A DNA stretch of 64,000 nucleotides, from assembly GCA_947504195.1 (NCBI GenBank), contig CANNGN010000002.1:62001-126000 (forward strand), written 5' to 3'. The notes below the pieces were generated by a model. The model made no database searches. It was not told the DNA's origin and saw nothing but the letters and a program-made list of their open reading frames with translations. This stretch comes from an uncultured Vibrio sp. (GTDB taxonomy: Bacteria; Pseudomonadota; Gammaproteobacteria; Enterobacterales; Vibrionaceae). Made by a program: the position numbers and the translations under genes. Below, one piece after another: positions 35,523-44,945 of this stretch. Every line of letters starts with the position of its first letter. Position 1 is the stretch's first letter.

Positions 35523-36503
35523 ATGTTTAAGGCATTGGTTTTAAATCAACAAGATAAGAAAACAACATCAGCAATAGAAACACTAGACAGTAGCCAGTTA
35601 CCCGATGGTGATGTGCTTGTAGCGGTCGATTATTCTTCGCTTAACTACAAAGATGGATTAGCGATAACCGGCAAAGGAAAAATTATTCGTGAATTTCCAA
35701 TGGTTCCAGGTATTGATTTCGTTGGCAGTGTGCTTGAATCGAATGACCAGCGCTTTGCCGTTGGCGACAAGGTGGTACTGACCGGCTGGGGCGTTGGAGA
35801 AAACCATTGGGGTGGAATGGCAGAGCAAGCTCGTGTGAAGGCAGATTGGTTGGTACCTCTGGTTGATGGTTTAGAAGCGAAACATGCAATGATGGTTGGA
35901 ACTGCCGGTCTAACGGCCATGTTGTGTGTTCAAGCGTTGATTGATGGTGGCGTGACACCTGAAAGCGGTAAAGTATTGGTGACAGGCGCAAGCGGAGGCG
36001 TTGGCAGTGTTGCAGTGAGTTTGCTCGCACAATTGGGTTACACGGTGAGTGTGGTTACCGGACGTGTTGACGTAAATGGTCCACTTTTGACAGACTTAGG
36101 TGCAAGCGAAATCATTGATCGCTCTGCGTTTGAAGAGTCAGCAAGACCACTAGAAAAGCAAGTTTGGGCTGGGTGTGTTGATACTGTAGGATCTAAGGTA
36201 TTGTCGAAAGTGCTAGCGCAAATGGACTATAACAGTACCGTGGCCGCGTGTGGTTTGGCTGGTGGTTTTGATTTACCGACAACTGTGATGCCATTTATTT
36301 TGCGTAATGTTCGTTTGCAAGGTGTCGATTCAGTGCATTGTCCTTACGAGAAACGTTTGGAGGCATGGAATAAGCTCACTCAACTTCTTCCAGATAGTTA
36401 TTATCAAAATGCGTGTACTGAAATTTCTCTTGAACAAGCCGCTGAGTTTGCTGAAGCGATTACCAATGGACAGACAACAGGGCGTGTTGTGATTAAGCTT
36501 TAA
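35523..36503 (+). CDS. acuI: AcuI/YhdH family acrylyl-CoA reductase
   Basis: A 326-residue medium-chain dehydrogenase/reductase without structural zinc ligands. It begins MFKALVLNQQ and has SSLNYKDGLAITGKG, PMVPGIDFVGSV, GTAGLTAMLC, the NADPH-binding VTGASGGVGSVAVSLLAQLGY and CGLAGGFDLPTTVMPFILRNVRLQGVDS, all diagnostic of YhdH/AcuI. The reaction is NADPH-dependent reduction of acryloyl-CoA to propionyl-CoA, which detoxifies acrylate, for example from DMSP breakdown in marine bacteria. The ATG at 35523 fits the family N-terminus and has GGAG just before it; a GTG at 35511 would add four residues. A terminator follows. Confidence 0.92.
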   Translation: MFKALVLNQQDKKTTSAIETLDSSQLPDGDVLVAVDYSSLNYKDGLAITGKGKIIREFPMVPGIDFVGSVLESNDQRFAVGDKVVLTGWGVGENHWGGMAEQARVKADWLVPLVDGLEAKHAMMVGTAGLTAMLCVQALIDGGVTPESGKVLVTGASGGVGSVAVSLLAQLGYTVSVVTGRVDVNGPLLTDLGASEIIDRSAFEESARPLEKQVWAGCVDTVGSKVLSKVLAQMDYNSTVAACGLAGGFDLPTTVMPFILRNVRLQGVDSVHCPYEKRLEAWNKLTQLLPDSYYQNACTEISLEQAAEFAEAITNGQTTGRVVIKL

Positions 36504-36533
36504 TTACCGCTTTATTTGTTGTGAATTTCTAAC

Positions 36534-36560
36534 GCCTAATCAAATGATTAGGCTTTTTTA
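36534..36560. terminator. Terminator after the AcuI-like gene
   Basis: GCCTAATC-AAAT-GATTAGGC followed by TTTTTTA lies about 30 bp after the acuI stop, facing the converging LysR gene. Confidence 0.9.
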
Positions 36561-37502
36561 TGCCTCTAACCCTAAGTCTTCTACTCGTTTGGCGATAAGA
36601 CGGCTGCACTCTTGACTGACAATATTTCTAAGCCACTGCTGAGATGTAGCGTGGTCGCAGCGAGGATGCCAAATCATCATATATTCAAACGGAGTAAAGC
36701 TAAACGGGAGTGGTTTTACCACTAAATCGTAGCGTTCTGAAACCAGATAAGCGAGATCGGCTGGAACCGTGATAATGACCGGAAGTACATCGACAATGGC
36801 TAGAGCAGCCTCTAAATGATAAGCGCGCAGAACCATTTTCCTTTCTGGCTGCCCAGTTAATGCTTGTTCAATGAGCGCTTTTACCCCATCACTGATTGCG
36901 ATCATGGCATGGGGATAATGGAGGTAGTCATCTAAGGTTAAGTTTTTCTTGGCTAATGGGTGATTCTTTGACAGCAGACAAGAGACACTTACTCTGCCTA
37001 GTACGTCGCTTTGCAATGGAGAAACGCTGCCAGTTGGTCGACAAATAGCTAAGTCTGCGCCTTCATGAGTTAATTGATCCGCTAAGCGTTCATGCTGTAA
37101 TGGGTGAAAATTAAACGATACATTAGGCGCTTCTTGATATATCCGTGGTAACGCAAATGGCAATATGGTTTGCATTGCGTAGTCAGTCGTCGCAATGGTA
37201 AAAGATTGCGTACACTCTTTCGGGTTAAAATCGATCGGTGAGAGTAGCTCTCGAATCGATTCCAATGGACCACTAAAGCTTTGGTTCAGTTCGAGCGCTT
37301 TCTCCGTTGGGATTAAATGTTGGCCATGGCGTGTGAACAAGGGATCATCGAGCAAGATTCGCAAACGGCTAAGCACTCGACTCATGGCCGATTGACTTAG
37401 GTTAAGCCGAGCAGCCGCTTTACTGACGCTGTTCTCTTCGATTAACACGCGCAGTGCTACCAATAGGTTTAAATCGCGGCGATATATCTCTTCGAGGTTC
37501 AT
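36558..37502 (-). CDS. LysR-family regulator (NodD/LeuO-like subgroup)
   Basis: A 314-residue LysR-type regulator. The opening MNLEEIYRRDLNLLVALRVL and the helix-turn-helix NSVSKAAARLNLSQSAMSRVLSRLRILLDDPLF are typical of the NodD/LeuO/PA2206-like branch. The effector domain has FTIATTDYAMQTILP and DLAICRPTG. It follows the DUF445 gene by 39 bp on the same strand and converges with acuI. Target genes cannot be assigned; the acuI gene or the DUF445 gene are possible. Confidence 0.85.
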   Translation of the reverse strand: MNLEEIYRRDLNLLVALRVLIEENSVSKAAARLNLSQSAMSRVLSRLRILLDDPLFTRHGQHLIPTEKALELNQSFSGPLESIRELLSPIDFNPKECTQSFTIATTDYAMQTILPFALPRIYQEAPNVSFNFHPLQHERLADQLTHEGADLAICRPTGSVSPLQSDVLGRVSVSCLLSKNHPLAKKNLTLDDYLHYPHAMIAISDGVKALIEQALTGQPERKMVLRAYHLEAALAIVDVLPVIITVPADLAYLVSERYDLVVKPLPFSFTPFEYMMIWHPRCDHATSQQWLRNIVSQECSRLIAKRVEDLGLEA

Positions 37503-37541
37503 TGAATTCCTGACCGTTCTATGTGGATAGTTGTTGGCTGA

Positions 37542-38246
37542 CTACGATAAACAAGCCGCGACGATACCGATTAAACCACCAAGTACACCACCCCAAACCA
37601 CGAGCCACCCAAGGTGCTCTTTGATCATTGATTGAACTATCTCTTTAACCACTTGTGGTGTGAGTTCATTTAAGCGTAACTCAATGATCTCTTCGATGTG
37701 TGCTCGAATCTCGTTGCTATTCATTCCTTCACTGAGTTGGGTTGCAATCGCTTCTTTGACTTCATCGCTTTCGCTAATTTCTTCAACCGCCGCTTTCATT
37801 TTTTCGATAAAGGGTTCTTTCATTGGTTCAAGAGCTTCAACACCACCCAGCATTTCAAGCATCGCGCCAAATTGTGACGTCATAATCACTTCGCCTAGGC
37901 TATTGAAGGTTGGATCGAAATCTATCTTATCCAACACCGCGCCAAAATTGATGGATTTCTGACTGATGCCTCCGGGCTTTAAAAAACGAGCGATGTTTTC
38001 AGAGCTGAAAAATTGATCCATCATCATATCTTTAATGGCTTTTTTGAAAGCTTCAAAGCGCAGTGGAATGACGCCTGATCCATATACGCCAGGAATTTTC
38101 TCAAACAACATATAGACAGCAAGCCAGTTGGTTATGGCTCCTGAAAGTGCAAATAAACCAGCAGATAGAATGAGATTGTTGCCAGTTTGATAGCCTATTA
38201 ATACGACGCTTGCGGCGATTAAATTGGTAATCACGCTTTTATTCAT
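37542..38246 (-). CDS. DUF445 membrane protein
   Basis: A 234-residue protein of the DUF445/YheB-like family. Two hydrophobic helices near the N-terminus (ITNLIAASVVLIGYQTG and AGLFALSGAITNWLAVYMLFEKIPG) with the conserved GAxTNWLAVxMLF pattern are followed by the conserved GVIPLRFEAFKKAI and a long soluble helical part. A last hydrophobic helix is at the C-terminus (WLVVWGGVLGGLIGIVAACLS). Function unknown; family members often lie in envelope-related contexts. It is probably co-transcribed with the LysR gene 39 bp downstream. Confidence 0.8.
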   Translation of the reverse strand: MNKSVITNLIAASVVLIGYQTGNNLILSAGLFALSGAITNWLAVYMLFEKIPGVYGSGVIPLRFEAFKKAIKDMMMDQFFSSENIARFLKPGGISQKSINFGAVLDKIDFDPTFNSLGEVIMTSQFGAMLEMLGGVEALEPMKEPFIEKMKAAVEEISESDEVKEAIATQLSEGMNSNEIRAHIEEIIELRLNELTPQVVKEIVQSMIKEHLGWLVVWGGVLGGLIGIVAACLS

Positions 38247-38314
38247 GGTTAATACTTACCTAAAACAGAAATGTGAAAAAGATTAGGGGATTCTAAGGAA
38301 GTTGCAGCTAAACG

Positions 38315-38336
38315 AAAAGGGGGAATTCCCCCTTTT
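38315..38336. terminator. Palindromic terminator after the ABC exporter
   Basis: AAAAGGGGG-AATT-CCCCCTTTT is a perfect 22-bp palindrome 6 bp beyond the exporter stop, between it and the DUF445 gene on the same strand. Confidence 0.8.
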
Positions 38337-38341
38337 CACCG

Positions 38342-40171
38342 TTAATTTTCGGCTATAAACCCACCGGTTTGGTGTGCCCAAAGGTGGGCGTAAATACCGT
38401 TCTTCTCCAATAATTCTTGATGAGTTCCTTGCTCGGAAATCGAGCCTTGATCGAGAACGATTAATTTATCCATCGCTGCAATCGTGGACAAACGGTGCGC
38501 TATGGCGATAACAGTTTTTCCTTCCATCAGTTGATTGAGGCTTTCTTGAATGGCCGCTTCGACCTCAGAATCGAGAGCTGAAGTGGCTTCATCAAGTACG
38601 AGGATCGGTGCATTTTTTAGTAATACACGAGATATAGCAATACGCTGACGTTGACCCCCGGAGAGTTTAACCCCTCGTTCACCAACTTGTGCATCGTAAC
38701 CGACGTTACCGTGTGGGTCGGTCAAGGTTTCGATAAACTCATGTGCGTGTGCTTGTTTGGTCGCTGCCAGCAATTCTTCTTCCGTTGCATCGGGTTTACC
38801 GTAAATAATATTCTCACGTATCGAGCGGTGCAGTAGTGAGGTATCTTGAGTAACCATGCCGATCATACTGCGCAGAGAATCTTGAGTAAGTGCGTTAATT
38901 GGGTGGCCATCGATGCGAATCTCACCTTCCGATATGTTGTGGAATCGTAACAGCAGGTTGACTAGGGTGGATTTCCCAGCCCCGGAACGTCCGACGATAC
39001 CAATTTTTTCACCGGGTTTAATGGTAAGCGATAGGCCATCAATGACGTTGATATTTTCACCGTAATTGAAACGGATTTGATCAAACGTTATCTCTCCTTC
39101 GCATTTTGCCAATTCCTGTGCTTTTGGCGCATCTTGAATTTGGACCGGTTTTGACAATGAGTTCATACCATCAACGACCGTTCCCATATTTTCGAATAAA
39201 CCACCGACTTCCCACATGATCCACTTTGACATGCCGTTAATTCTAAGAGCGAGTGAAATCGCAATGGCAATGGCTCCAACGCTGATTGATTCAATGCTCC
39301 AGAGGTAAATTGAAATGGCAGAAATACTGAAGAGCAATAGATAGTTAGCAAACTCTACCAGCATGTTAAAGCCGGTTACCAAGCGCATCTGTGTTTTTAC
39401 CGTCGCTAAGAAATCGTTCATGCTATCTTTGACGTATTCTGTCTCTCGTTGGTGGTGAGAGAACAGCTTTACGGTTTGGATATTGGTGTAACTATCGACC
39501 AAACGACCTGTCATCATCGAGCGTGCATCGGCTTGAGCTGACGCGATTTTTTTCAGTTTTGGCACGAAGTGAAATTGAATGGCTAAGTAAGCTAAGAACC
39601 AGCAAAACATCGGCAGCATTAAACGCCAATCTGCGTCGGCGAGCATCACCAAAATAGAGAAAAAATAGACGATGACGTAAACAAAGACATCAACACCTTT
39701 CATAACGGTCTCGCGTACTGCGAGAGAGGTTTGCATCACTTTAGTTGCAATTCTACCCGCAAATTCATCTTGGTAATAAGATAAACTCTGCTTGAGTAAA
39801 TAGCGGTGAGCTAACCACCGAATTGACATTGGGTAATTCCCCAACATGGTTTGATGTAGCAGAAGCGAATGCAGTGTTACAAGTGCGGGCATCACTATCA
39901 CTATAAGAAATGCTAGGATTAAAAGCTCCGAACCGTTCTCTGTAAATAAAGTCTCTGGGTTACTGGTACTTAACCAATCAACAAGCGAGCCCATATAACC
40001 GAATAGCGACACTTCGATAATGGCAATAGAGGTGCTTAGAAAGCCGATGGCAAGCAAAGGCCAACCAAAGCCTTTGGTGTAATGCTGGCAAAATGCCCAT
40101 AAAGTATCAGGGGGGCACTGTGGATCATCGGTCGGGAAAGCTTGTGTAAAACTTTCAAATAATTTGAACAT
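38342..40171 (-). CDS. ABC exporter with fused membrane and ATPase domains
   Basis: A 609-residue half-transporter that works as a dimer. Six helices span about residues 30-330. The ATPase domain shows GIVGRSGAGKSTLVNLLLRF (Walker A), the Q-loop in GMVTQDTSLL, the signature LSGGQRQRIAISRVLL, Walker B PILVLDEATSALDSE and the switch His in AIAHRLSTI. This is the type IV exporter plan of MsbA and multidrug transporters. The substrate is not readable. Upstream is a tandem 14-bp repeat and the glgX terminator. Confidence 0.9.
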   Translation of the reverse strand: MFKLFESFTQAFPTDDPQCPPDTLWAFCQHYTKGFGWPLLAIGFLSTSIAIIEVSLFGYMGSLVDWLSTSNPETLFTENGSELLILAFLIVIVMPALVTLHSLLLHQTMLGNYPMSIRWLAHRYLLKQSLSYYQDEFAGRIATKVMQTSLAVRETVMKGVDVFVYVIVYFFSILVMLADADWRLMLPMFCWFLAYLAIQFHFVPKLKKIASAQADARSMMTGRLVDSYTNIQTVKLFSHHQRETEYVKDSMNDFLATVKTQMRLVTGFNMLVEFANYLLLFSISAISIYLWSIESISVGAIAIAISLALRINGMSKWIMWEVGGLFENMGTVVDGMNSLSKPVQIQDAPKAQELAKCEGEITFDQIRFNYGENINVIDGLSLTIKPGEKIGIVGRSGAGKSTLVNLLLRFHNISEGEIRIDGHPINALTQDSLRSMIGMVTQDTSLLHRSIRENIIYGKPDATEEELLAATKQAHAHEFIETLTDPHGNVGYDAQVGERGVKLSGGQRQRIAISRVLLKNAPILVLDEATSALDSEVEAAIQESLNQLMEGKTVIAIAHRLSTIAAMDKLIVLDQGSISEQGTHQELLEKNGIYAHLWAHQTGGFIAEN

Positions 40172-40304
40172 AATAATCCTAATTTAGGGATTTCAAACAG
40201 AACTAAGAATACATCTCATTTCGAGAGTGGAGCCATAGTCTAACGATATTGTGCAGCAGTGCGAGAAAAATCTAAACCACCAATGTAAAAACGAAGGACT
40301 TTTT

Positions 40305-40374
40305 TGTGAATAAATAGGGCTGAATAAAGATAGTTGAATAAAGAGAGCTGAATAAAAAAGATCTAATTAAAAAG
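40305..40374. repeat. 14-bp tandem minisatellite upstream of the ABC exporter
   Basis: Units at 40319, 40333 and 40347 read GCTGAATAAAGATA, GTTGAATAAAGAGA and GCTGAATAAAAAAG. A weaker unit precedes (40305) and another follows (40361). The shared core is TGAATAAA. It lies 130 bp before the exporter start and may change length by slippage. Confidence 0.7.
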
Positions 40375-40405
40375 AGCCGAGAGAATGATTCCCCCGGCTC
40401 TTTTT
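40369..40405. terminator. Terminator after glgX
   Basis: AAAAAGAGCCG and CGGCTCTTTTT form an 11-bp stem with a 15-base loop, 17 bp beyond the glgX stop read leftwards. A/T runs on both sides allow action in both directions. Confidence 0.85.
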
Positions 40406-40421
40406 AGTGACTAAAACCTAC

Positions 40422-42386
40422 TTACGGTTTGCTATGCAAAATCCGAATCGACATTTTGGGCTGAATAATGTCGCGGCTTGTAACAGGAGTAGTATTGAAT
40501 TCACTGTCGTTAGAATCGCACACTGTTACCCATTCTTGCCTGAGCTCCGCTGGAAGTATAAATCGAGCAGTTGCTTGGGTTTGGTTTATTAAGTAGAGAA
40601 GTTCTTCTCCATCTTCCCCTATGCCTAAATGCAGCGCGACGGTATTGAGTCTATTCCAATCATCGTGTTCCAAGAGTGAACCATCTACTTTACGCCAAAA
40701 TACTCGGTTAGAGTTTCTTGAAACGCCACTGAAGGCTCGAATAAATGGCAGCATAATTTCTTGACGTACACTGATGAGACTCGCTAACCAGTTATTAAAA
40801 CTGGATTGAGTTGGTGTGAGTTGCCAGTCTAACCAGCTGATTGCGTTATCTTGACAATAGGCATTATTGTTTCCGCCTTGACTATGAGAAAGGAGATCGG
40901 CGGTTAATACATGAGGAATACCAAAAGCGAACAGCAAAGATGTCATAAGGTTTCGCTTTTGTCTCTCACGTACCAAAATGATTTCGGGATCGGATGTATC
41001 ACCTTCGACTCCGTAGTTGTCTGAGCGATTGTCACCATGCCCATCGCGGTTTTGCTCTCCATTATCTTCGTTATGTTTGTGCTTATACGAAACGAGATCT
41101 TGCAGTGTAAAACCATCGTGATAGGTGATGTAGTTTACGGTTAATTTATGTGGCCAATTCGCTGCACTATAAAGATCCCGTGACCCCATAATGCGTGTTG
41201 CAAATTCTTTAAGGAAGCCTTGATCTCCGCGCCAGAAGCTGCGAGATATATCACGGAGTTTATCGTTGGTTTCATTCCACCCTAATGGGAAGTTGCCAAC
41301 TTGGTAGCCGTTAGGGCCAATATCCCAAGGTTCCGCAATCATTTTCACCTGTTTTAAAACGGGATCTTGAGCAACAGCTTTAAAGAATGCAGCATCTTGG
41401 CTGAAGTTTTCACCATTTCGGCCTAGCGTCGCAGCTAAATCAAAACGGAAGCCATCTATTTTGTATTCTGTTACCCAATAGCGGAGCGTATCCATCACGA
41501 GATTCAATGATGGTTGATGGTTGAGGTCAAGTGTATTGCCACAGCCCGTGAAATTGGCATAGTGAGAGCCATGGGTAATGTAGTAATTAGGATCGAGTCC
41601 ACGTAAATTAAATGTAGGACCATCTTCGCCGGCTTCTGCCGTATGGTTGTATACAACATCCAATACGACTTCAATACCTTGCCTGTGTAGCTCACGAACG
41701 ACGGTTTTTAATTCGGTTACTGCATCCGATACCGCGTAGCGAGGATCTGGAGCCATAAATAAGTATGGGTTGTATCCCCAATAGTTAACCTTATCCATGT
41801 TTAATAAATGAGGTTCATGCATACAGGCGGCAATGGGGAGAAGCTGTAGGGTCTTTATGTGGTTTTGTTTATAAAAAGCGAGCATAGCAGGATCAATTAA
41901 CCCTAAATACTTCCCTCGAACCACTTTGTTTACTTCTTGATTGAGCTGAGTCACTCCTTTCACATGTGTTTCGAAAAGTACTGTCTCATCAAGCGGGATG
42001 TCAGGTTTTTCGATATTTTGCCAATCAAATAGATCGTCGACGACGGTGGATTTTGCCATCGTAAAACTTTTTTCCGCCGTATAAGGTGGCTCGTAGTGAA
42101 GTTCTTTGTCTAGCGCTTTTGCGTAAGGATCGGAAATGAGTTGCAACTCTCCGTCCTCTTGCTCGATAACGTAGCCATATTTCTGCCCTGGCTCGATACT
42201 GGATAGATAGGTGTATTGCACTCCGGCATAATTATTCTCTAGGGGATGGAGTGTGTACGTATCGGTTTTACCATCAAATAGCGCTAATTGAATAGGCTTG
42301 GTGGTTGGCGAGTAAATAGAAAAATTACAACCACTTAAGTCAATTGTTGCGCCTAAAGGGTAGGGACGAGCATATAATTTAGTCAT
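40422..42386 (-). CDS. glgX: GlgX, glycogen debranching enzyme
   Basis: A 654-residue GH13 isoamylase-type enzyme (E. coli GlgX is 657) that cuts alpha-1,6 branches of phosphorylase-trimmed glycogen. An N-terminal CBM48 domain (PYPLGATIDLSGCNFSIYSP) comes first. The barrel follows with VLDVVYNHTAEAG, GFRFDLAATLGR (nucleophile Asp about 315), MIAEPWD (Glu about 352) and YHDGFTLQDLVSY (Asp about 421). It is a single gene, away from glgB and malPQ. With MalP and MalQ it completes breakdown of branched alpha-glucan. An AGxxGGAG-type ribosome-binding site is not obvious before its ATG. Confidence 0.95.
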   Translation of the reverse strand: MTKLYARPYPLGATIDLSGCNFSIYSPTTKPIQLALFDGKTDTYTLHPLENNYAGVQYTYLSSIEPGQKYGYVIEQEDGELQLISDPYAKALDKELHYEPPYTAEKSFTMAKSTVVDDLFDWQNIEKPDIPLDETVLFETHVKGVTQLNQEVNKVVRGKYLGLIDPAMLAFYKQNHIKTLQLLPIAACMHEPHLLNMDKVNYWGYNPYLFMAPDPRYAVSDAVTELKTVVRELHRQGIEVVLDVVYNHTAEAGEDGPTFNLRGLDPNYYITHGSHYANFTGCGNTLDLNHQPSLNLVMDTLRYWVTEYKIDGFRFDLAATLGRNGENFSQDAAFFKAVAQDPVLKQVKMIAEPWDIGPNGYQVGNFPLGWNETNDKLRDISRSFWRGDQGFLKEFATRIMGSRDLYSAANWPHKLTVNYITYHDGFTLQDLVSYKHKHNEDNGEQNRDGHGDNRSDNYGVEGDTSDPEIILVRERQKRNLMTSLLFAFGIPHVLTADLLSHSQGGNNNAYCQDNAISWLDWQLTPTQSSFNNWLASLISVRQEIMLPFIRAFSGVSRNSNRVFWRKVDGSLLEHDDWNRLNTVALHLGIGEDGEELLYLINQTQATARFILPAELRQEWVTVCDSNDSEFNTTPVTSRDIIQPKMSIRILHSKP

Positions 42387-42608
42387 TGTTATATTTGATC
42401 ACTTTTTATCATTAAATTGATTTGCTGACATCTCAAGTTAAAAGCTTTGCATCCAATTGGTCAAGCTATCAACTAAAAAAATAATAGTAGATTTGTCATA
42501 AAAACTAGACTCTGGGCGCTTTTCTGGCGAATTATAAATCGGATTTATTGGTGTAATCACAGCTCGTTACCTATGCTGTATAAGTAAAGAACCAGTTTCA
42601 CGCAAGGA

Positions 42609-43757
42609 TTGATGGGCGTTTCCACAACAAATAATGACGGGTATATGAATCTAATAGGAATATTTATTGGCTTAGTTGGGGTGATGCTAATTTTTAGTGT
42701 GATCTGGATGACGGCGGTTTCCGCAAAACAAAAACTCGCAGCATCTGATAAGAAAGCTCGTGCGGCTGCTCACCGTAAAGCAATACAGCGCAATCATGCT
42801 CAAGAAAAACAAGAACTTCTTCAAAAAGCAGAAGAAAATCATCTTCCATCGATACTTTTGTTAGCGAAACAAGCGGAATTGAAAGACTTCAAAGAGGCCA
42901 TTTTTTGGTATGAAAAAGCTGCATTATTAGGAAATGCAACTGGAATGTATGGAGTTGTAAGGCTATGTAGCCGCTTTGGGCAAGATCCAATCATGGTCGA
43001 AAATGCCCGTTTTTGGAAGACTTATATTAAAGGGATCGAAGGTGATATGTCGGCTTTATTTGAAGCCGGCAAGGCTTTACTTTCGGGCCTAGGCGTAAAT
43101 AAAAATCATAAACTTGGCATTAAAGTTATTCAAGATGCTGCGCACGCTAGGCACATTGATGCACAGTTATTTTTGGGAGATTGGTGCCTAAGTGATGATT
43201 CACCTAAAGAACAAGTTGTTGATGCAAACTATTGGTATGCAAAAGCTGCTCAGCTAGAGAATCATGATGGAATGATAAAGCTGGGGTTGAATTACGTTAA
43301 TGGTCGCGGCGTAACAAAAGATCATAAGAAAGGGTGTTTTTGGCTTGAGTGTGCAGCAGAGCGTGGTAATACTAAGGCCATGTATCATGCTGGAAAAGCA
43401 TGGATTGATGTTGGAAAGCATGGCGATGCGATTTCTTATATTTGGTTATATATGTCTTCACAGTGTAATTATTCGCCAGCTCGGTCATTGCGCGATGAGG
43501 TAGCGAATAAACTAGGTGTTGATTCAATCGTTTCTCTACAAGCATTTGCCGACCCTTTATTAAAAAAATTAGTCGGTGGGACGGTACATCGTCACTTAAT
43601 TATTCGAGCGTTGAATCGATTATATAAACGAGGGATCCCTATTCCTGAGAGTAGGATATCTGCGGAGGATCCAAATGATAACGGAGATGAAGTCTTTCTG
43701 AGTCAGTTGTTATCGCAGGAACGATTTGCAAGCTCGCGTGAGGACAAAGTAAGTTAA
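42609..43757 (+). CDS. Membrane-anchored Sel1-repeat protein
   Basis: A 382-residue protein. One N-terminal membrane helix (MNLIGIFIGLVGVMLIFSVIWMTAV) is followed by a charged, Ala/Lys/Gln-rich coiled-coil-like linker. Sel1-type helical repeats start at about residue 90 (AIFWYEKAALLGNATGMYGV, DANYWYAKAAQLENHDGMIKLG, GCFWLECAAERGNTKAMYHAG). Such repeats act as protein-binding scaffolds. The start is uncertain: the frame opens TTG-ATG at 42609-42614 behind AAGGA, and an ATG at 42645 just before the membrane helix is an alternative. Function unknown. It ends at a strong terminator facing the copper operon. Confidence 0.75.
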   Translation: MMGVSTTNNDGYMNLIGIFIGLVGVMLIFSVIWMTAVSAKQKLAASDKKARAAAHRKAIQRNHAQEKQELLQKAEENHLPSILLLAKQAELKDFKEAIFWYEKAALLGNATGMYGVVRLCSRFGQDPIMVENARFWKTYIKGIEGDMSALFEAGKALLSGLGVNKNHKLGIKVIQDAAHARHIDAQLFLGDWCLSDDSPKEQVVDANYWYAKAAQLENHDGMIKLGLNYVNGRGVTKDHKKGCFWLECAAERGNTKAMYHAGKAWIDVGKHGDAISYIWLYMSSQCNYSPARSLRDEVANKLGVDSIVSLQAFADPLLKKLVGGTVHRHLIIRALNRLYKRGIPIPESRISAEDPNDNGDEVFLSQLLSQERFASSREDKVS

Positions 43758-43794
43758 GGTCTGCTTGAACACCTCGTCACATTAAAATTAAATC

Positions 43795-43830
43795 CCCCCC
43801 TCTTGTCGTTGAAAAATGCCAAGAGGGGGG
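43795..43830. terminator. GC-rich bidirectional terminator
   Basis: CCCCCCTCTTG and CAAGAGGGGGG form an 11-bp stem with a 14-base loop between the Sel1 gene and the converging copper operon. Confidence 0.85.
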
Positions 43831-43863
43831 AAGATACATATTACGACTGATTTTTATTGATAC

Positions 43864-44316
43864 TTAATGATGATGTGACGCTTTCATTCCCATCATTACT
43901 TTCTTGATTGGGGCATCGAAGGAAATAGACTGTTGATTGGAAAAGTTTAATTTTACAGAGATGTTTTCACCCTCTTTGAGTGGCCCCGCTAAATCAAACA
44001 GCATCACATGGTAGCCACCAGGTTTTAGTTCTGTTTTCCCTTTTGCTGGCACTGTGATCTTTTCCACTTGACGCATTTTCATTACGTCCCCTTCCTTGAT
44101 CATATCGTGTAATTCTACTTTGCCTGCTTTAGAAGCTGTTGCGCTTACCAACTCGATATTTTCTGAGTCCGGGTTGCTTAATGTAACAAATATCGCACTG
44201 GTTGTTGCTGATGGGGCTGTTTCACGAGCATAGGCTCCCTCTGCGACAATATCGGCATAAGTGGCTTGAGCAAAAGTAAGTAAAAGTGAGGTAAGTAGAA
44301 AGCGTTTTTTATTCAT
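43864..44316 (-). CDS. PCuAC periplasmic copper chaperone
   Basis: A 150-residue PCuAC (DUF461) protein. Signal peptide of about 21 residues (LLTSLLLTFAQATYA/DIV). The copper motif of the family, H(M)x10Mx21HxM, is visible: ELHDMIKEGDVMKMRQ followed by PGGYHVMLF. The C-terminus ends SHHH, a possible extra metal site. PCuAC carries Cu(I) in the periplasm and helps load the CuA centre of cytochrome oxidase together with Sco. It is the third gene of an operon, 2 bp after the sco gene. Confidence 0.9.
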   Translation of the reverse strand: MNKKRFLLTSLLLTFAQATYADIVAEGAYARETAPSATTSAIFVTLSNPDSENIELVSATASKAGKVELHDMIKEGDVMKMRQVEKITVPAKGKTELKPGGYHVMLFDLAGPLKEGENISVKLNFSNQQSISFDAPIKKVMMGMKASHHH

Positions 44317-44318
44317 TG

Positions 44319-44945
44319 TTATTTTCCTGACGTAGGCTGAGATGGAGATGAAATGACCGTTTCTATTGCGTCCAAGATGGGCTTGGGCGTCATAGTATGT
44401 GGTACTTTTTGCAGTAGTGTGCCATCAGGTTTCACAAAATAGAAGTATGACGTGTGATCTAAAGTGTAATTGAGGTTGGAGTTTTCCAACGTGATTTTTT
44501 TATAAAATACGTTATAGAAATTGGCGAGTTGTGCCGTTTGTTCTAATGAGGTCGCCATGCCACTAATGTTTGGATTAAAGTATCCTGCAAATTCGTCGAC
44601 ATTTTCACCCAAATCTCTTTCTGGATCGAGAGTAATAAAAATAGGGCGAAATTGAGCAAGTACTTCAGGAGAGAGTTGATTCAGTGCACCAGCAAGTACG
44701 GCTAAGGATGTTGGGCACACATCTGGGCACTTTGTGAAACCAAAGTATAAAATCCTAATACGAGAATCACTGGTATCAAAAGGGAACGTTTGCTCACCAA
44801 GTTTTCCATGGAATACAATAGATTGCAAATCAACGATAGGATCAGGCTCAATATCGCTGACAGGGGTATTAATGGAATAACGTTGTCCTAAATACAGGCC
44901 GAAAATAAAGAGTATGATGATTGCGATGAAATATTTTTTACTCAT
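44319..44945 (-). CDS. Sco1/SenC/PrrC family copper chaperone
   Basis: A 208-residue thioredoxin-fold protein anchored by one N-terminal helix (YFIAIIILFIFGLYLGQ). The copper site is formed by FGFTKCPDVCPTSLAVL (CxxxC) and the later His in LDHTSYFYFV. Sco proteins reduce and load the CuA site of cytochrome c oxidase. It overlaps the upstream unknown gene by 8 bases and is followed 2 bp later by PCuAC, so the three are translated together. Confidence 0.9.
   Translation of the reverse strand: MSKKYFIAIIILFIFGLYLGQRYSINTPVSDIEPDPIVDLQSIVFHGKLGEQTFPFDTSDSRIRILYFGFTKCPDVCPTSLAVLAGALNQLSPEVLAQFRPIFITLDPERDLGENVDEFAGYFNPNISGMATSLEQTAQLANFYNVFYKKITLENSNLNYTLDHTSYFYFVKPDGTLLQKVPHTMTPKPILDAIETVISSPSQPTSGK

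Noticed and set aside
40305..40374. CRISPR array
   Set aside because: Units are 14 bp and directly abutting with no spacers.
44097..44110. TTGATCATATCGTG resembling an iteron
   Set aside because: The tail does not follow the GCTTTC pattern; it lies in the PCuAC coding sequence.
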